From: Eutrophovita brisbanensis
GTDB lineage: Bacteria > Pseudomonadota > Gammaproteobacteria > Burkholderiales > Eutrophovitaceae
Assembly (NCBI GenBank): GCA_038147395.1
Contig: JAYQTM010000001.1
Location: forward strand, 1,984,001-2,048,000
Reading direction: 5' to 3'
DNA: 64,000 nucleotides
Below the pieces are notes generated by a model, which ran no database searches, had not been told where the DNA came from, and saw nothing but the letters and a program-made list of their open reading frames with translations. The position numbers were made by a program, and so were the translations under genes. The stretch's first letter is position 1. Every line of letters begins with the position of its first letter. Shown one piece after another: positions 34,435-43,591 of this stretch.

Positions 34435-35490
34435 TCAATCCTCATTTTCATTACGAATTTGATACTTGAGCTCCTCGGAGAGTAACAATTGAACTCCGGA
34501 CTCTACAACGTAGTCCCCCTCTTGAAGCACCCCCTGCTCGAACCAGCCGATGCCTACATCAACATCAGCACGAATTTCAATTCGACTGAACACTTCATCT
34601 TCATCTTTACGATACACCCATGGCTTACCAGCATGCCAGACCACAGATGCGTTTGGAACTAACACCCCGACCATATCCTCTAGACCAGTTTTCCCGGTCG
34701 CAATCACACGCGTGCCGTATGGTAAATCTGCTGTCGTGACAAAGTATCGATCTAGCGAGCCGTCACCCGACCGTATATTGGGTGCATCGGAAACATATGT
34801 TGCATCTGACACAGCCGCAGGCTTACCAATTGGAGCGATCCTCGCCCCCATTATTCCGTCTCCCTCGTCAGACTCTCGAGTGCGAAGACGAACAAGGTGT
34901 AACTCTTGCTTGAGTAGCTTTTCTAATATTGGGGAGCCACTCAGTACCCAACCTGACAGGATCGCTCCCCAACTTAATGCTATGGAGTCACCAACGGCAT
35001 CTCTCGCAATCTGGTTTGATCTCCGTTTTGATTGAATCAGGTCTAACTTATTTTTTTCCTCTTGTAATTCTCGCTCAGAGATACTTCGTCGATCACTGAA
35101 AAGCGTCAAAGCTCGCTCGTAGCGCTCGCGCGAATATGCCTCTTGTGATGCATCAGAAGCGTCCTCTGAGTCAATGATCTTTATTCGATGCCTAGCCTCA
35201 CTCAGCTCGGAAGGATCGATAACAGTCCCATACACTCTACTTCCAACGGAATAAATATGCGACGTCAAAGACGCAACTCGTATTCCGGCCGCATCTTGAG
35301 ATTGCGAATCTAGTGACACAAAGGGACGTCCACTTTCAAACCCTGCGGTGTCCGCTGTCTCAATCTCTTCCTCAAATTCCTCTTCGACAAAATTGAGACT
35401 GTCTCGATTAGCATCGACCAAAGCTAATAGAAGTAAAACAATCACAATGATCAACGAACTGATGATGAGAAGAGACTTGTCTTTTAACAT
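34435..35490 (-). CDS. RND periplasmic adaptor subunit of the HME-like pump
   Basis: A 351-residue adaptor with an N-terminal membrane anchor (SLLIISSLIIVIVLLLLALV) instead of a cleaved signal. A charged linker, a short coiled coil around residues 120-175 (YSRERYERALTLF..SISERELQEEKNKLDLIQ) and a beta-barrel/membrane-proximal end (VLVPNASVVWHAGKPWVY, EGDYVVESGVQLLLSEE) follow. No metal-binding His/Met cluster is evident. It starts by 1-bp overlap (TGATG) with the stop of the outer-membrane gene upstream. Confidence 0.75.
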   Translation of the reverse strand: MLKDKSLLIISSLIIVIVLLLLALVDANRDSLNFVEEEFEEEIETADTAGFESGRPFVSLDSQSQDAAGIRVASLTSHIYSVGSRVYGTVIDPSELSEARHRIKIIDSEDASDASQEAYSRERYERALTLFSDRRSISERELQEEKNKLDLIQSKRRSNQIARDAVGDSIALSWGAILSGWVLSGSPILEKLLKQELHLVRLRTRESDEGDGIMGARIAPIGKPAAVSDATYVSDAPNIRSGDGSLDRYFVTTADLPYGTRVIATGKTGLEDMVGVLVPNASVVWHAGKPWVYRKDEDEVFSRIEIRADVDVGIGWFEQGVLQEGDYVVESGVQLLLSEELKYQIRNENED

Positions 35491-36914
35491 CAGAGATCCT
35501 CTCTAGTATTAATAGACCCGATAGAGATATCCGAGTCAAAAAATGCAGGTGATTCGCAGATATCCTCTAGGGCGGCAATTGATTGCATCAGTGAAAATTG
35601 ATCCTCGAGCATTCTCGCCGAGTAATCGAGCAATTGGATACGCGCCTCATACAACTCGACACGATTCGTGTGGCCACGTTCAAACTCAGCCACTTTTCGA
35701 TCCATCAAGTCAAATGCTTGACCGATTTTTTCTTGATGCAGTGACATAACAGATTGCTTAAATAAAATCGAGGAGTATTTCGTATCAATATCGGAGAGTA
35801 TGTTTGTTTGTAGCTCCTTTACCCTAGCTCGCTGAACAGCTCTCGATGCTTCTTTCTCAAGTATCTTTACATCTGAGTTTTTTGGCATGATGAGACCAAG
35901 AGCAAAATTCCACACACTATCTCCTTGATCCCAGAAATACCCAGGAGAAAATGTGAGCTCCGGATATTGAGCAATCAAAGAAAGTTTAAGTTCTGCATCC
36001 GAGATTCCGAATTCAACTAACGTTTTTTGCAAATCGGATCGATGTCGTAACGCAATCGTGCGATAAGCGTCCCTATGCAATAGGCTAACTTCCTTGTTCA
36101 GCAAATCTGAAAAAATACCGGATGTGGCAAACGCATCAAAGGGCAACCCAACCTCACCAGCGAGTTTAGAGACCAACTCAACCCTCGAGGATTCTAATTC
36201 CAACACATGCTCCTCAAAATCTTTGATAGCTAACCGCCGCTTCGTCAAATCGATTGATGAATCAAATCCGTTATCCACTCTCTTTTGAGTCAGTTCTCCG
36301 ACTTCCATCAATAATCGTAGCTTTTGATTTGCCAACTCAAGCTGTTGGTCCACAAAATTAATGCTTAAAAGATAATCTCGAAGATTAGAGTGTAATTTCC
36401 AAGCTGCTGCGCTCAAGTCGTAGAGCGCTGACTCTTTATACAAAAGTGACTTATCGGATAAGGTCTTTTTTTTCTCTTTCGTAACGAACGGAAGACCCAC
36501 TACAAAACCCACTCCCCACGGTTCATCACCAACGACTTCGCGTGAGTGGTACTCAGAAGCTATTGAGAGACTGATGCCACTTTCGTTTAGCATCGAGTCG
36601 CCAATAGCGTCCGTTAGCTCTTTTAAACGTCTCGAGAGTTGAATGGAAGGACTAAAATAAGCCCCGGCAATGGTTAGCTCATCGAGGCCCCACGTCGATG
36701 GTGGCCATCCATTTTGGTAGCCAGCCTCGGTAACAAACTCTTCGATGGATGCAAGGGATTGGCGATTTGATTCAAACTCCCGAGTTATATCGGCTTGACT
36801 AATCGGATCGGGAGCATAATCTTTAAACCCACCACACGAGCAGAGCGTGCCACAAAACAATACGAGGAGAAAACGGCCCCACCGAAGTCTTAAATAACTC
36901 CGTACCTTCACCAA
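35490..36914 (-). CDS. TolC/CusC-like outer-membrane efflux lipoprotein
   Basis: A 474-residue outer-membrane channel subunit. The signal ends in GTLCSC with a probable lipidated cysteine, as in CusC/OprM. Two homologous coiled-coil repeats occur (for example LSAAAWKLHSNLRDYLLSINFVDQQLELANQKLRLL and RARVKELQTNILSDIDTKYSSILFKQ), typical of the alpha-helical barrel. It is the first gene of the operon, followed by the adaptor and the permease, so all parts of a tripartite pump are present. Confidence 0.82.
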   Translation of the reverse strand: MVKVRSYLRLRWGRFLLVLFCGTLCSCGGFKDYAPDPISQADITREFESNRQSLASIEEFVTEAGYQNGWPPSTWGLDELTIAGAYFSPSIQLSRRLKELTDAIGDSMLNESGISLSIASEYHSREVVGDEPWGVGFVVGLPFVTKEKKKTLSDKSLLYKESALYDLSAAAWKLHSNLRDYLLSINFVDQQLELANQKLRLLMEVGELTQKRVDNGFDSSIDLTKRRLAIKDFEEHVLELESSRVELVSKLAGEVGLPFDAFATSGIFSDLLNKEVSLLHRDAYRTIALRHRSDLQKTLVEFGISDAELKLSLIAQYPELTFSPGYFWDQGDSVWNFALGLIMPKNSDVKILEKEASRAVQRARVKELQTNILSDIDTKYSSILFKQSVMSLHQEKIGQAFDLMDRKVAEFERGHTNRVELYEARIQLLDYSARMLEDQFSLMQSIAALEDICESPAFFDSDISIGSINTREDL

Positions 36915-36958
36915 TGATCTCCTTTGCGCCGGTTCCCCTCTCCAAATTGATCTATCAG

Positions 36959-36996
36959 AACCCGCAACAGTTCGTGTGACACTACACTTGCGGGTT
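36959..36996 (-). terminator. Possible terminator hairpin at the end of leuA
   Basis: AACCCGCAA (36959-36967) and TTGCGGGTT (36988-36996) form a perfect 9-bp stem, one arm lying within the last leuA codons. The loop is 20 bases and contains a GTGT/ACAC pair that could extend it. No clean T-run follows, so termination strength is uncertain. Confidence 0.4.
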
Positions 36997-38520
36997 TACT
37001 TTTTCCGCGCCTGATTGCAGCTTATTGACCGCATTCAGATAAGCCCTCGCAGAAGCGACAACGATATCCGTATCTGCTCCATGTCCATTGACAATCTTGC
37101 CATTTTTGGACAAACGAACACTCACCTCACCTTGAGAATCGGTTCCACTGGTAATCGCGTTAACGGAATACAACTGCAGATCCGCACCGCTAGATACGAT
37201 TGCCTCTATTGCTTTGAACGTGGCATCGACCTGGCCGCTGCCCGTAGCCTCTGCCAGTCGCTCAGACCCAGAATCCGAAAGACACAACGAGGCAATCGGA
37301 GATTCACCCGTTTCTAATTTCGCTTTTATTGACAATAACTTGAAGCGCTCCTGATCTTGGCTAATTGCTTCATCAGAGGAAACAAGCATGATCAAGTCTT
37401 CATCGAAAATCTCGTGCTTTTTGTCTGCGAGTTCCTTGAACCGAACGAACGCGGCATTCATCGCCTCTTCACCATCGAGCTCAACGCCGAGCTCGATCAA
37501 TCGCTGCTTGAAAGCATTCCTGCCTGAGTGCTTACCAAGAACCAGTTTGTTAGTCGTCCAGCCAACATCTTCAGCCTTCATAATTTCATACGTTTCTCGA
37601 TGCTTTAGTACACCATCCTGGTGAATGCCAGATTCGTGCGCGAATGCATTAGCACCAACAATCGCCTTGTTCGGTTGCACTGGAAATCCGGTAATCGCAG
37701 AAACTAACTTTGAAGCGGGAACAATTTGTGTCGCATCAACTCGGGTATCACACTTAAAAAAGTCCTGACGCGTCCTCACTGCCATCACAACTTCCTCGAG
37801 TGACGCGTTGCCTGCCCTCTCTCCCAGGCCATTCACGGTACATTCAATCTGCCTCGCGCCCGCTGAAATCGCTGCTAACGAGTTTGCGACAGCGACGCCA
37901 AGGTCGTTGTGACAATGTACAGACCAAATCGCTTTGTCTGAATTTGGAATTCTCTCAATTAAGTTTTTGATCAGATCGGCAAACTGGTCTGGCATGGTGT
38001 AGCCAACCGTGTCAGGTATGTTAATCGTTCGCGCACCCGCTTCAATCACAGCCTCGAGTATGCGACATAGGTAATCAAGCTCAGACCGTCCAGCATCTTC
38101 TGGAGAGAACTCAACGTCTTGACATAACGATCGCGCGAGTTTCACCGATTTAACTGCCTGCTCGATGACTTGGTCTCCAGTCATACGAAGTTTTCTCTCC
38201 ATATGAATCGGAGACGTCGCAATGAACGTATGTATCCGCGAACTATTAGCTGGCTTTACCGCCTCGGCAGCGCGACGGATATCACTCTCAGACGCTCGAG
38301 CCAACCCACACACAGTACTTTCTGTAATCGCGCGAGCGACAGCATTAACGGATTCAAAGTCTCCATTACTCGCAGCTGGAAACCCTGCCTCAATGACATC
38401 AACTTTCATTCTCTCCAACTGCTTACCGATCCTGAGCTTCTCCTCTTTGGTCATCGAAGCACCTGGGCTTTGCTCCCCATCACGCATCGTTGTGTCAAAT
38501 ATCAATAATCTGTCTGTCAT
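36982..38520 (-). CDS. leuA: 2-isopropylmalate synthase
   Basis: A 512-residue enzyme condensing acetyl-CoA and 2-oxoisovalerate, the committed step of leucine synthesis. FDTTMRDGEQSPG near residue 8 is the metal-binding start of the TIM barrel, HCHNDLGVAVANSLAAISAGARQIE and NGLGERAGNASLEEV complete the site, and GANAFAHESGIHQDG leads to the C-terminal LeuA allosteric domain. The ATG giving MTDRLLIFDTT is chosen as it fits the family; the upstream TTG adds seven residues. It has its own promoter and a possible leader region, but lies at the end of the ilv-psd-pssA row. Confidence 0.95.
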   Translation of the reverse strand: MTDRLLIFDTTMRDGEQSPGASMTKEEKLRIGKQLERMKVDVIEAGFPAASNGDFESVNAVARAITESTVCGLARASESDIRRAAEAVKPANSSRIHTFIATSPIHMERKLRMTGDQVIEQAVKSVKLARSLCQDVEFSPEDAGRSELDYLCRILEAVIEAGARTINIPDTVGYTMPDQFADLIKNLIERIPNSDKAIWSVHCHNDLGVAVANSLAAISAGARQIECTVNGLGERAGNASLEEVVMAVRTRQDFFKCDTRVDATQIVPASKLVSAITGFPVQPNKAIVGANAFAHESGIHQDGVLKHRETYEIMKAEDVGWTTNKLVLGKHSGRNAFKQRLIELGVELDGEEAMNAAFVRFKELADKKHEIFDEDLIMLVSSDEAISQDQERFKLLSIKAKLETGESPIASLCLSDSGSERLAEATGSGQVDATFKAIEAIVSSGADLQLYSVNAITSGTDSQGEVSVRLSKNGKIVNGHGADTDIVVASARAYLNAVNKLQSGAEKVNPQV

Positions 38521-38562
38521 TTGGTTTACCCAGGTGATCAATTACGTTGTTCTCAAGCACAG

Positions 38563-38604
38563 CTACTTAAGCTGCGGATCGGTAGAGGCGCCAAGCCGAA
38601 GCAT
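38563..38604 (-). CDS. Possible leuA leader peptide (13 residues)
   Basis: ATG at 38604 opens a 13-codon frame reading MLRLGASTDPQLK, with three leucines, ending 42 bases before leuA. It starts within a hairpin (38590-38607) closed by a C(TTCG)G tetraloop, a few bases after the predicted transcription start. This layout suggests leucine-dependent attenuation or ribosome stalling, but I see no strong terminator after it. An overlapping frame from 38609 is an alternative. Confidence 0.35.
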   Translation of the reverse strand: MLRLGASTDPQLK

Positions 38605-38615
38605 GGCATCAATAG

Positions 38616-38644
38616 AATATAGGATGATTCAATATGACTTGCAA
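38616..38644 (-). promoter_or_regulatory. Predicted sigma-70 promoter of leuA
   Basis: On the minus strand, TTGCAA (-35, 38644-38639) is followed after exactly 17 bases by TATATT (-10, 38621-38616). The transcript would start near 38609, leaving about 90 bases of leader before leuA. Confidence 0.55.
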
Positions 38645-38691
38645 GCGAGCTTTAAGTCGTTGGATCAGTTAGCGCGATGATCTTAATACGA

Positions 38692-39465
38692 TCACTTCTT
38701 GGACATTCGGATTTTCTTCATATACGACCCGACAATAGCGCAATATCCAGATAGGAAGTAACCCAAAAACACCAAGAACAACATCTCTGGGAGATTATCC
38801 GCGAGATGAATCGCGAGCATGATCAAAAAGAGGATGAGTACGACAACAGAGAAAGGGACCGCTTTCCTAATATTTATCTGTTTACCGCTGTGGTATCTGA
38901 CGTTGCTAACCATTGTAAATCCAACCGATACAGCCAGAACCCACGCTAACCAGGGAAGACCTTGAAATTCATTTACTTGAGTAGCCCATATGAAACCAGC
39001 AATTACGCCTGCTCCTGCTGGGCTAGGTAACCCTTGAAAAAAACGACCATCAACTTTTTCGATGTTTGCGTTAAATCTTGCCAATCGAAGTGCTGCACAG
39101 CCAACGTAGATGAATGCTGCGGCCCATGCCAATTTGCCTCCGATCAACCGTAACTCAGATTCATAAAGTACTAGAGCAGGTGCGACACCAAACGCGACCA
39201 TATCCGCTAGAGAATCAAACTGCGCCCCAAACGAAGACTGCGTGTTCGTTAAACGTGCTACCCGACCATCCAGCCCATCGAAGATCATGGCTATAAAGAT
39301 GCCCATCGCGGCGAGCTCAAAACGATGGTTCATGGCTTGTACTATTGCGTAAAAGCCCGAGAACAGCCCGCAGATGGTGATCGCATTTGGCAACCAAAAA
39401 AAACGCTGCCTGCGCTGGCTTTGCTGCTTTACCTCTTCGACGTCCCCCTTATCTTCGGATTCCAC
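38692..39465 (-). CDS. pssA: CDP-diacylglycerol-serine O-phosphatidyltransferase
   Basis: A 257-residue integral membrane enzyme joining CDP-diacylglycerol and serine to phosphatidylserine. The CDP-alcohol phosphotransferase signature DGLDGRVARLTNTQSSFGAQFDSLADMVAFG (DGxxAR-like D..D...D) lies around residues 62-95. LPNAITICGLFSGFYAIV starts the first membrane span. It starts with GTG immediately after the psd stop (TAG GTG), with no other Met available nearby, so translation is coupled. PssA and Psd together make phosphatidylethanolamine. Confidence 0.93.
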   Translation of the reverse strand: MESEDKGDVEEVKQQSQRRQRFFWLPNAITICGLFSGFYAIVQAMNHRFELAAMGIFIAMIFDGLDGRVARLTNTQSSFGAQFDSLADMVAFGVAPALVLYESELRLIGGKLAWAAAFIYVGCAALRLARFNANIEKVDGRFFQGLPSPAGAGVIAGFIWATQVNEFQGLPWLAWVLAVSVGFTMVSNVRYHSGKQINIRKAVPFSVVVLILFLIMLAIHLADNLPEMLFLVFLGYFLSGYCAIVGSYMKKIRMSKK

Positions 39466-40110
39466 CTAAGCAATCTCCGCGATACTCGTCACACCCCCAA
39501 CTACTTTGTCACCGAGACTAACCTTAGGTCGAGCTGAGCGAGGAAGATACACGTCAACTCTGGAACCAAATCGGATAAATCCATATCTTTGACCCTTCGA
39601 TACCGAGTCTCCCTCTCCGACATAACAAAGTATTCTTCGAGCGATTAGGCCGGCAACTTGCACAAACGTAATCTGATGTCCCTGATCTGTTTTCATGACT
39701 AACGCATTCCTCTCATTTTGATCGGACGCTTTATCTAAAGCCGCATTGAAAAACCGTCCTGGAGAATAGGAACGCTTAACAATGGTCCCAGCGCACGGCG
39801 ATCGATTTGAATGGACGTTAAACACATTCATAAAAATACTGATCTTAAGGCACGCTGAGCCGGTATACGGATCCTCGTCCTCCTGAACAACGATAACTCG
39901 CCCGTCAGCAGGTGCGCTCACCAGCGACGCATCGTCGATTGTTACCCGGGTCGGGTCCCGAAAGAATTGGAGCACAAAGACGAACAATAAAAAAAGAAGA
40001 GCACCCAGGTAGGCCGAATACATCGATCCGAGGAGCACCATAGCACCTACGATCGCGAGATGTACCCATCCCTCCTTGGCGATAAAGGGATGGGACATCC
40101 GATCTTTCAT
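39466..40110 (-). CDS. psd: Phosphatidylserine decarboxylase (short, archaetidylserine-decarboxylase-like type)
   Basis: A 214-residue proenzyme making phosphatidylethanolamine from phosphatidylserine. Two hydrophobic N-terminal segments anchor it. The self-cleavage site is RFGSRVDVYLP, where Gly-Ser would break and the Ser become the pyruvoyl group. HSNRSPCAGTIVKRSYSPGRFFNA is the conserved mid-region. The ATG at 40110 has AGAGAAG upstream and is preferred to TTG at 40143. It lies between ilvC and pssA, as in betaproteobacteria. Confidence 0.92.
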   Translation of the reverse strand: MKDRMSHPFIAKEGWVHLAIVGAMVLLGSMYSAYLGALLFLLFVFVLQFFRDPTRVTIDDASLVSAPADGRVIVVQEDEDPYTGSACLKISIFMNVFNVHSNRSPCAGTIVKRSYSPGRFFNAALDKASDQNERNALVMKTDQGHQITFVQVAGLIARRILCYVGEGDSVSKGQRYGFIRFGSRVDVYLPRSARPKVSLGDKVVGGVTSIAEIA

Positions 40111-40185
40111 ATTCTTCTCTTTGAGTCGTACGAGTGAAATCAACTTTGCGCAAAATCAAAGCTTTTCCCACGCAAGATTAGCAGA

Positions 40186-41202
40186 CTAGTTTTTTGACTT
40201 GTCGACAAGTCGATTGGCCTTAATCCAAGGCATCATTGACCGAAGCTTGCCACCAACCTCTTCAATTTTGTGCTCCCCCGCAATCCGACGGGTCGATGTG
40301 AGTTTGGTGTTCCTCGTTTGATTCTCAAGCAGGAACTCTTGCGCGTATTCACCTGTTTGAATTTCCTTCAGGATTTTACGCATTTCGTTTTTACTCTCTT
40401 CGGTGATGATTCGCGGCCCACGAGTAATGTCCCCGTATTCAGCATTGTTTGATATCGAGTAACGCATGTTGGCAATGCCACCCTCGTAAATCAAATCGAC
40501 AATGAGTTTTAGCTCATGCAAACACTCGAAATAGGCCATCTCTGGCGAATATCCAGCCTCAACCAAAACCTCAAATCCAGCCTGAATCAGAGCTGAAGTG
40601 CCGCCACACAAAACAACCTGTTCACCAAATAAATCGGTCTCAGTCTCTTCGCGGAAGTTGGTTTCAATGATTCCGGCCTTGCCACCACCGATCGCAGCAG
40701 CGTATGAAAGCGACACATCCTTCGCTTTCCCAGACGCATCTTGATGAATCGCAATAAGACACGGCACACCACCACCCTGCGCGTAAGTTGATCGTACCGT
40801 ATGACCAGGGGCTTTTGGAGCAACCATAATGATATCGACGTCACTTGATGGATTCACCTGACCAAAGTGCACGTTGAAACCATGCGCAAAACCAACTGCT
40901 GCGCCTTTCTTGATATTGGGCTCTACATCGTCTTGGTAAACCTGCGCGATATTCTCGTCTGGCAACAAAAGCATGACCACGTCCGCCCCTTTAACCGCGG
41001 CGCCCATTTCTTTAACCGCAAAGCCGGCTTTTTTTGCTTTGGTCCAGGATGATCCTCCTTTACGTACACCAACCGTTACAGTGACGCCAGAATCTTTCAA
41101 ATTGAGCGCGTGCGCATGCCCCTGTGACCCATATCCAAGAATGGTGACTTTCTTGCCTTTGATAAGGCGAAGGTTTGCATCTTTGTCGTAAAAAACTTTC
41201 AT
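40186..41202 (-). CDS. ilvC: Ketol-acid reductoisomerase
   Basis: A 338-residue NADPH enzyme of valine and isoleucine synthesis. The N-terminal motif ILGYGSQGHAHALNLKDSG binds NADPH, and GVRKGGSSW follows beta-2. The knotted C-terminal domain has EETETDLFGEQVVLCGG with metal-binding Asp/Glu, and YDKDANL starts the protein. The length equals the short class I form. GAGGGAATT precedes the ATG. It lies 46 bases after ilvH. Confidence 0.96.
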   Translation of the reverse strand: MKVFYDKDANLRLIKGKKVTILGYGSQGHAHALNLKDSGVTVTVGVRKGGSSWTKAKKAGFAVKEMGAAVKGADVVMLLLPDENIAQVYQDDVEPNIKKGAAVGFAHGFNVHFGQVNPSSDVDIIMVAPKAPGHTVRSTYAQGGGVPCLIAIHQDASGKAKDVSLSYAAAIGGGKAGIIETNFREETETDLFGEQVVLCGGTSALIQAGFEVLVEAGYSPEMAYFECLHELKLIVDLIYEGGIANMRYSISNNAEYGDITRGPRIITEESKNEMRKILKEIQTGEYAQEFLLENQTRNTKLTSTRRIAGEHKIEEVGGKLRSMMPWIKANRLVDKSKN

Positions 41203-41248
41203 AATTCCCTCGATATATTCGTTATTAATTGTTTTGCAGATTGCAGTT

Positions 41249-41740
41249 TCAGGCCTTTAAGATTCTATCGCCGCGACCGATACCAGAAGCGCCCGTTCTC
41301 ACGGTCTCCAATATTGCCTCTTTGTCCAACGCATCAAAAAATGCGTCTAATTTCGAACTCGTGCCAGTTAACTCAACCGTGTAAGTTTTGTCCGTAACAT
41401 CAAGAATGCGGCCTCTGAAGATGTCTGATATTCGCTTCATCTCCTCTCGATCTTTGCCGACAGCTCTGACCTTTACGAGCATCAACTCCCTCTCAATATG
41501 ATTACCCTCGGTCAGGTCGATCACCTTGACCACATCAACCAGTTTGTTTAACTGCTTGGTAATCTGTTCGAGTATTTCATCCGAACCGATCGTTACAATC
41601 GTCATTCGGGACAAAGATGGATCCTCGGTTGGAGCCACCGTCAGGGATTCGATGTTATAGCCGCGGGCAGAAAATAACCCAGCAACTCGTGATAATGCTC
41701 CAGATTCGTTCTCGAGCAATAAAGAAAGTATATGTCTCAT
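41249..41740 (-). CDS. ilvH: Acetolactate synthase small (regulatory) subunit
   Basis: A 163-residue ACT-domain subunit that gives valine sensitivity and stability to the catalytic IlvI subunit. RHILSLLLENESGALSRVAGLFSARGYNIESLTVAPTED is the N-terminal ACT domain; the second half (ELMLVKVRA, VELTGTSSKLDAF) is the typical C-terminal domain. It follows ilvI by 32 bases. Confidence 0.95.
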   Translation of the reverse strand: MRHILSLLLENESGALSRVAGLFSARGYNIESLTVAPTEDPSLSRMTIVTIGSDEILEQITKQLNKLVDVVKVIDLTEGNHIERELMLVKVRAVGKDREEMKRISDIFRGRILDVTDKTYTVELTGTSSKLDAFFDALDKEAILETVRTGASGIGRGDRILKA

Positions 41741-41772
41741 GGAGTTTTGCGCGTTGTGGTTCTTAGCGTCGT

Positions 41773-43497
41773 TTAGGCGAGGATCATCTCAGAAAGCCCC
41801 TTGCCACCGGGAATCATTGGATACACGTTTTCTGTCTGATCAGTCAGAAAATCCATAAACACCAATCGATCCTTGAGTGCCAAAGCCTCTTTAAGCGCAC
41901 CCTCAACATCTGAAGGCTTTTCGATTCTCATACCTACGTGACCATACGACTCCGCCAATTTCACAAAGTCAGGCAATGCGTCCATGTAAGATTCCGAATA
42001 GCGGTTGCCATGAAAAAACTCTTGCCACTGGCGAACCATACCGAGATAACGATTGTTCAAACTAATGACTTTGATCGGCAATCGATACTGTTTAGCAGTC
42101 GACAGCTCTTGAATACACATTTGGATACTGGCCTCACCCGTCACACACGCGACTGTGGCATTCGGGTGTGCAAACTGAACCCCCATCGCGTACGGTAGCC
42201 CCACACCCATGGTGCCAAGACCGCCCGAGTTAATCCAGCGCTTGGGGTGATCAAACTTGTAGTACTGTGCGGCCCACATTTGATGTTGTCCCACGTCTGA
42301 CGTAATGAACGTGTCTTCATTTTTGGTCAACTCGTAAAGCGTCTGAACAACAGCCTGAGGCTTAATGATGTCACCACTTTGGTCGAACTTGAGGCAATCT
42401 GTGGACCGCCAGTCGTTGATCTGCGTCCACCAATTTTGGATCTCTTGCGGCGACTGAATTCCTTTGGACTCATCAATTTGTTCGATCATGACCTTCAAGA
42501 CTTCGCCGACATCGCCAACAATCGGCACATCAACTTTGACGCGCTTCGATATTGAGGAGGGATCAATATCAATGTGAATGATTTTCTTAGGCTCAGCGAC
42601 AAAATGATCTGGATTTCCAATCACCCGATCATCGAATCTCGCGCCAATTGCAAGAACTACGTCACTGTGTTGGGTCGCCATGTTTGCTTCGTACGTCCCA
42701 TGCATCCCCAGCATCCCAAGCGATAAGGGATCAGTTGCGGGGAAAGCTCCCAACCCCATCAGCGTATTAGTACAGGGGTAGCCCAACTTTTTAACTAGAG
42801 TCTTCAATAATTCAGAGGCATTGCCAAAAATCACTCCGCCCCCCGTGTAAATCACCGGACGCTTTGCAGCCAGTAGGAGGTCTACTGCCTTCCTGATTTG
42901 TCCCGAGTGCCCACGAGTCACGAGGTTATATGATCGTAACTCTACCGACTTGGGGTAAAAATACGGGGTTTTCTCTAAAGTGATGTCTTTAGGAATATCA
43001 ACGACCACAGGTCCAGGTCGGCCAGTTGCTGCCAAGAAAAATGCCTTTTTAATTGCAGGCGCAATGTCAGCAGCACGCTTGACTAGGATGTTGTGCTTCA
43101 CGCAGGGTCGAGTGATACCGACCGTATCCACCTCTTGAAATGCGTCTTCCCCAATCGCTTTGGTTGGGACCTGCCCCGTAAGAACAACCATCGGAACAGA
43201 ATCCATGTATGCCGTCGCAATGCCACTAATGGCATTCGTAACCCCTGGACCAGACGTGACCAGAGCGACACCGACTTTGTCAGTCGAGCGAGCGTATGCA
43301 TCAGCTGCGTGAACGGCTGCTTGTTCGTGTCGCACGAGAATATGTTTCACTTGTTGTTGCTTGAATAATTCGTCATATATCGGAAGGACAGCCCCCCCCG
43401 GATAACCGAATAAAAAGTCAACCTTCTCTTCCGCCAAGCATCGCGAAACAATCTCAGCCCCCGATAGCTCGGTGACCTGCCCCCCCGTCATTTCCAT
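41773..43497 (-). CDS. ilvI: Acetolactate synthase large (catalytic) subunit
   Basis: A 574-residue ThDP-dependent enzyme making acetolactate or acetohydroxybutyrate from pyruvate. Glu58 in RHEQAAVHAADAYAR activates ThDP, GRPGPVVVDIPKD and IGARFDDRVIGN mark the FAD-binding middle, and GGLGTMGVGLPYAMG plus GEASIQMCIQELSTA (GDG-type, here GEA) with NNRYLGMVRQW bind ThDP-Mg. The acidic first residue of the usual GDG is kept only in variant form (GEAS), as in many IlvI. AGGTGG lies before this ATG. It is the first gene of the operon. Confidence 0.94.
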   Translation of the reverse strand: MEMTGGQVTELSGAEIVSRCLAEEKVDFLFGYPGGAVLPIYDELFKQQQVKHILVRHEQAAVHAADAYARSTDKVGVALVTSGPGVTNAISGIATAYMDSVPMVVLTGQVPTKAIGEDAFQEVDTVGITRPCVKHNILVKRAADIAPAIKKAFFLAATGRPGPVVVDIPKDITLEKTPYFYPKSVELRSYNLVTRGHSGQIRKAVDLLLAAKRPVIYTGGGVIFGNASELLKTLVKKLGYPCTNTLMGLGAFPATDPLSLGMLGMHGTYEANMATQHSDVVLAIGARFDDRVIGNPDHFVAEPKKIIHIDIDPSSISKRVKVDVPIVGDVGEVLKVMIEQIDESKGIQSPQEIQNWWTQINDWRSTDCLKFDQSGDIIKPQAVVQTLYELTKNEDTFITSDVGQHQMWAAQYYKFDHPKRWINSGGLGTMGVGLPYAMGVQFAHPNATVACVTGEASIQMCIQELSTAKQYRLPIKVISLNNRYLGMVRQWQEFFHGNRYSESYMDALPDFVKLAESYGHVGMRIEKPSDVEGALKEALALKDRLVFMDFLTDQTENVYPMIPGGKGLSEMILA

Positions 43498-43540
43498 GAG
43501 TCCACCTACTGCGTTTACGCTTTAAAAAAGGAAACGTTCC

Positions 43541-43569
43541 AAGATACCCCGAAGATAATCTTTAGTCAA
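43541..43569 (-). promoter_or_regulatory. Predicted sigma-70 promoter of the ilvIHC operon
   Basis: On the minus strand TTGACT (-35, 43569-43564) and TATCTT (-10, 43546-43541) are separated by exactly 17 bases. The transcript would start near 43534, about 37 bases before ilvI, which leaves no room for a peptide-attenuator. Confidence 0.6.
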
Positions 43570-43591
43570 GAAACAATGACTTAGGGTACAG

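Noticed and set aside
43498..43591. Search for an ilv attenuator or branched-chain leader peptide before ilvI
   Set aside because: The predicted transcription start leaves about 37 bases before ilvI and no short frame with Ile/Leu/Val codons fits.
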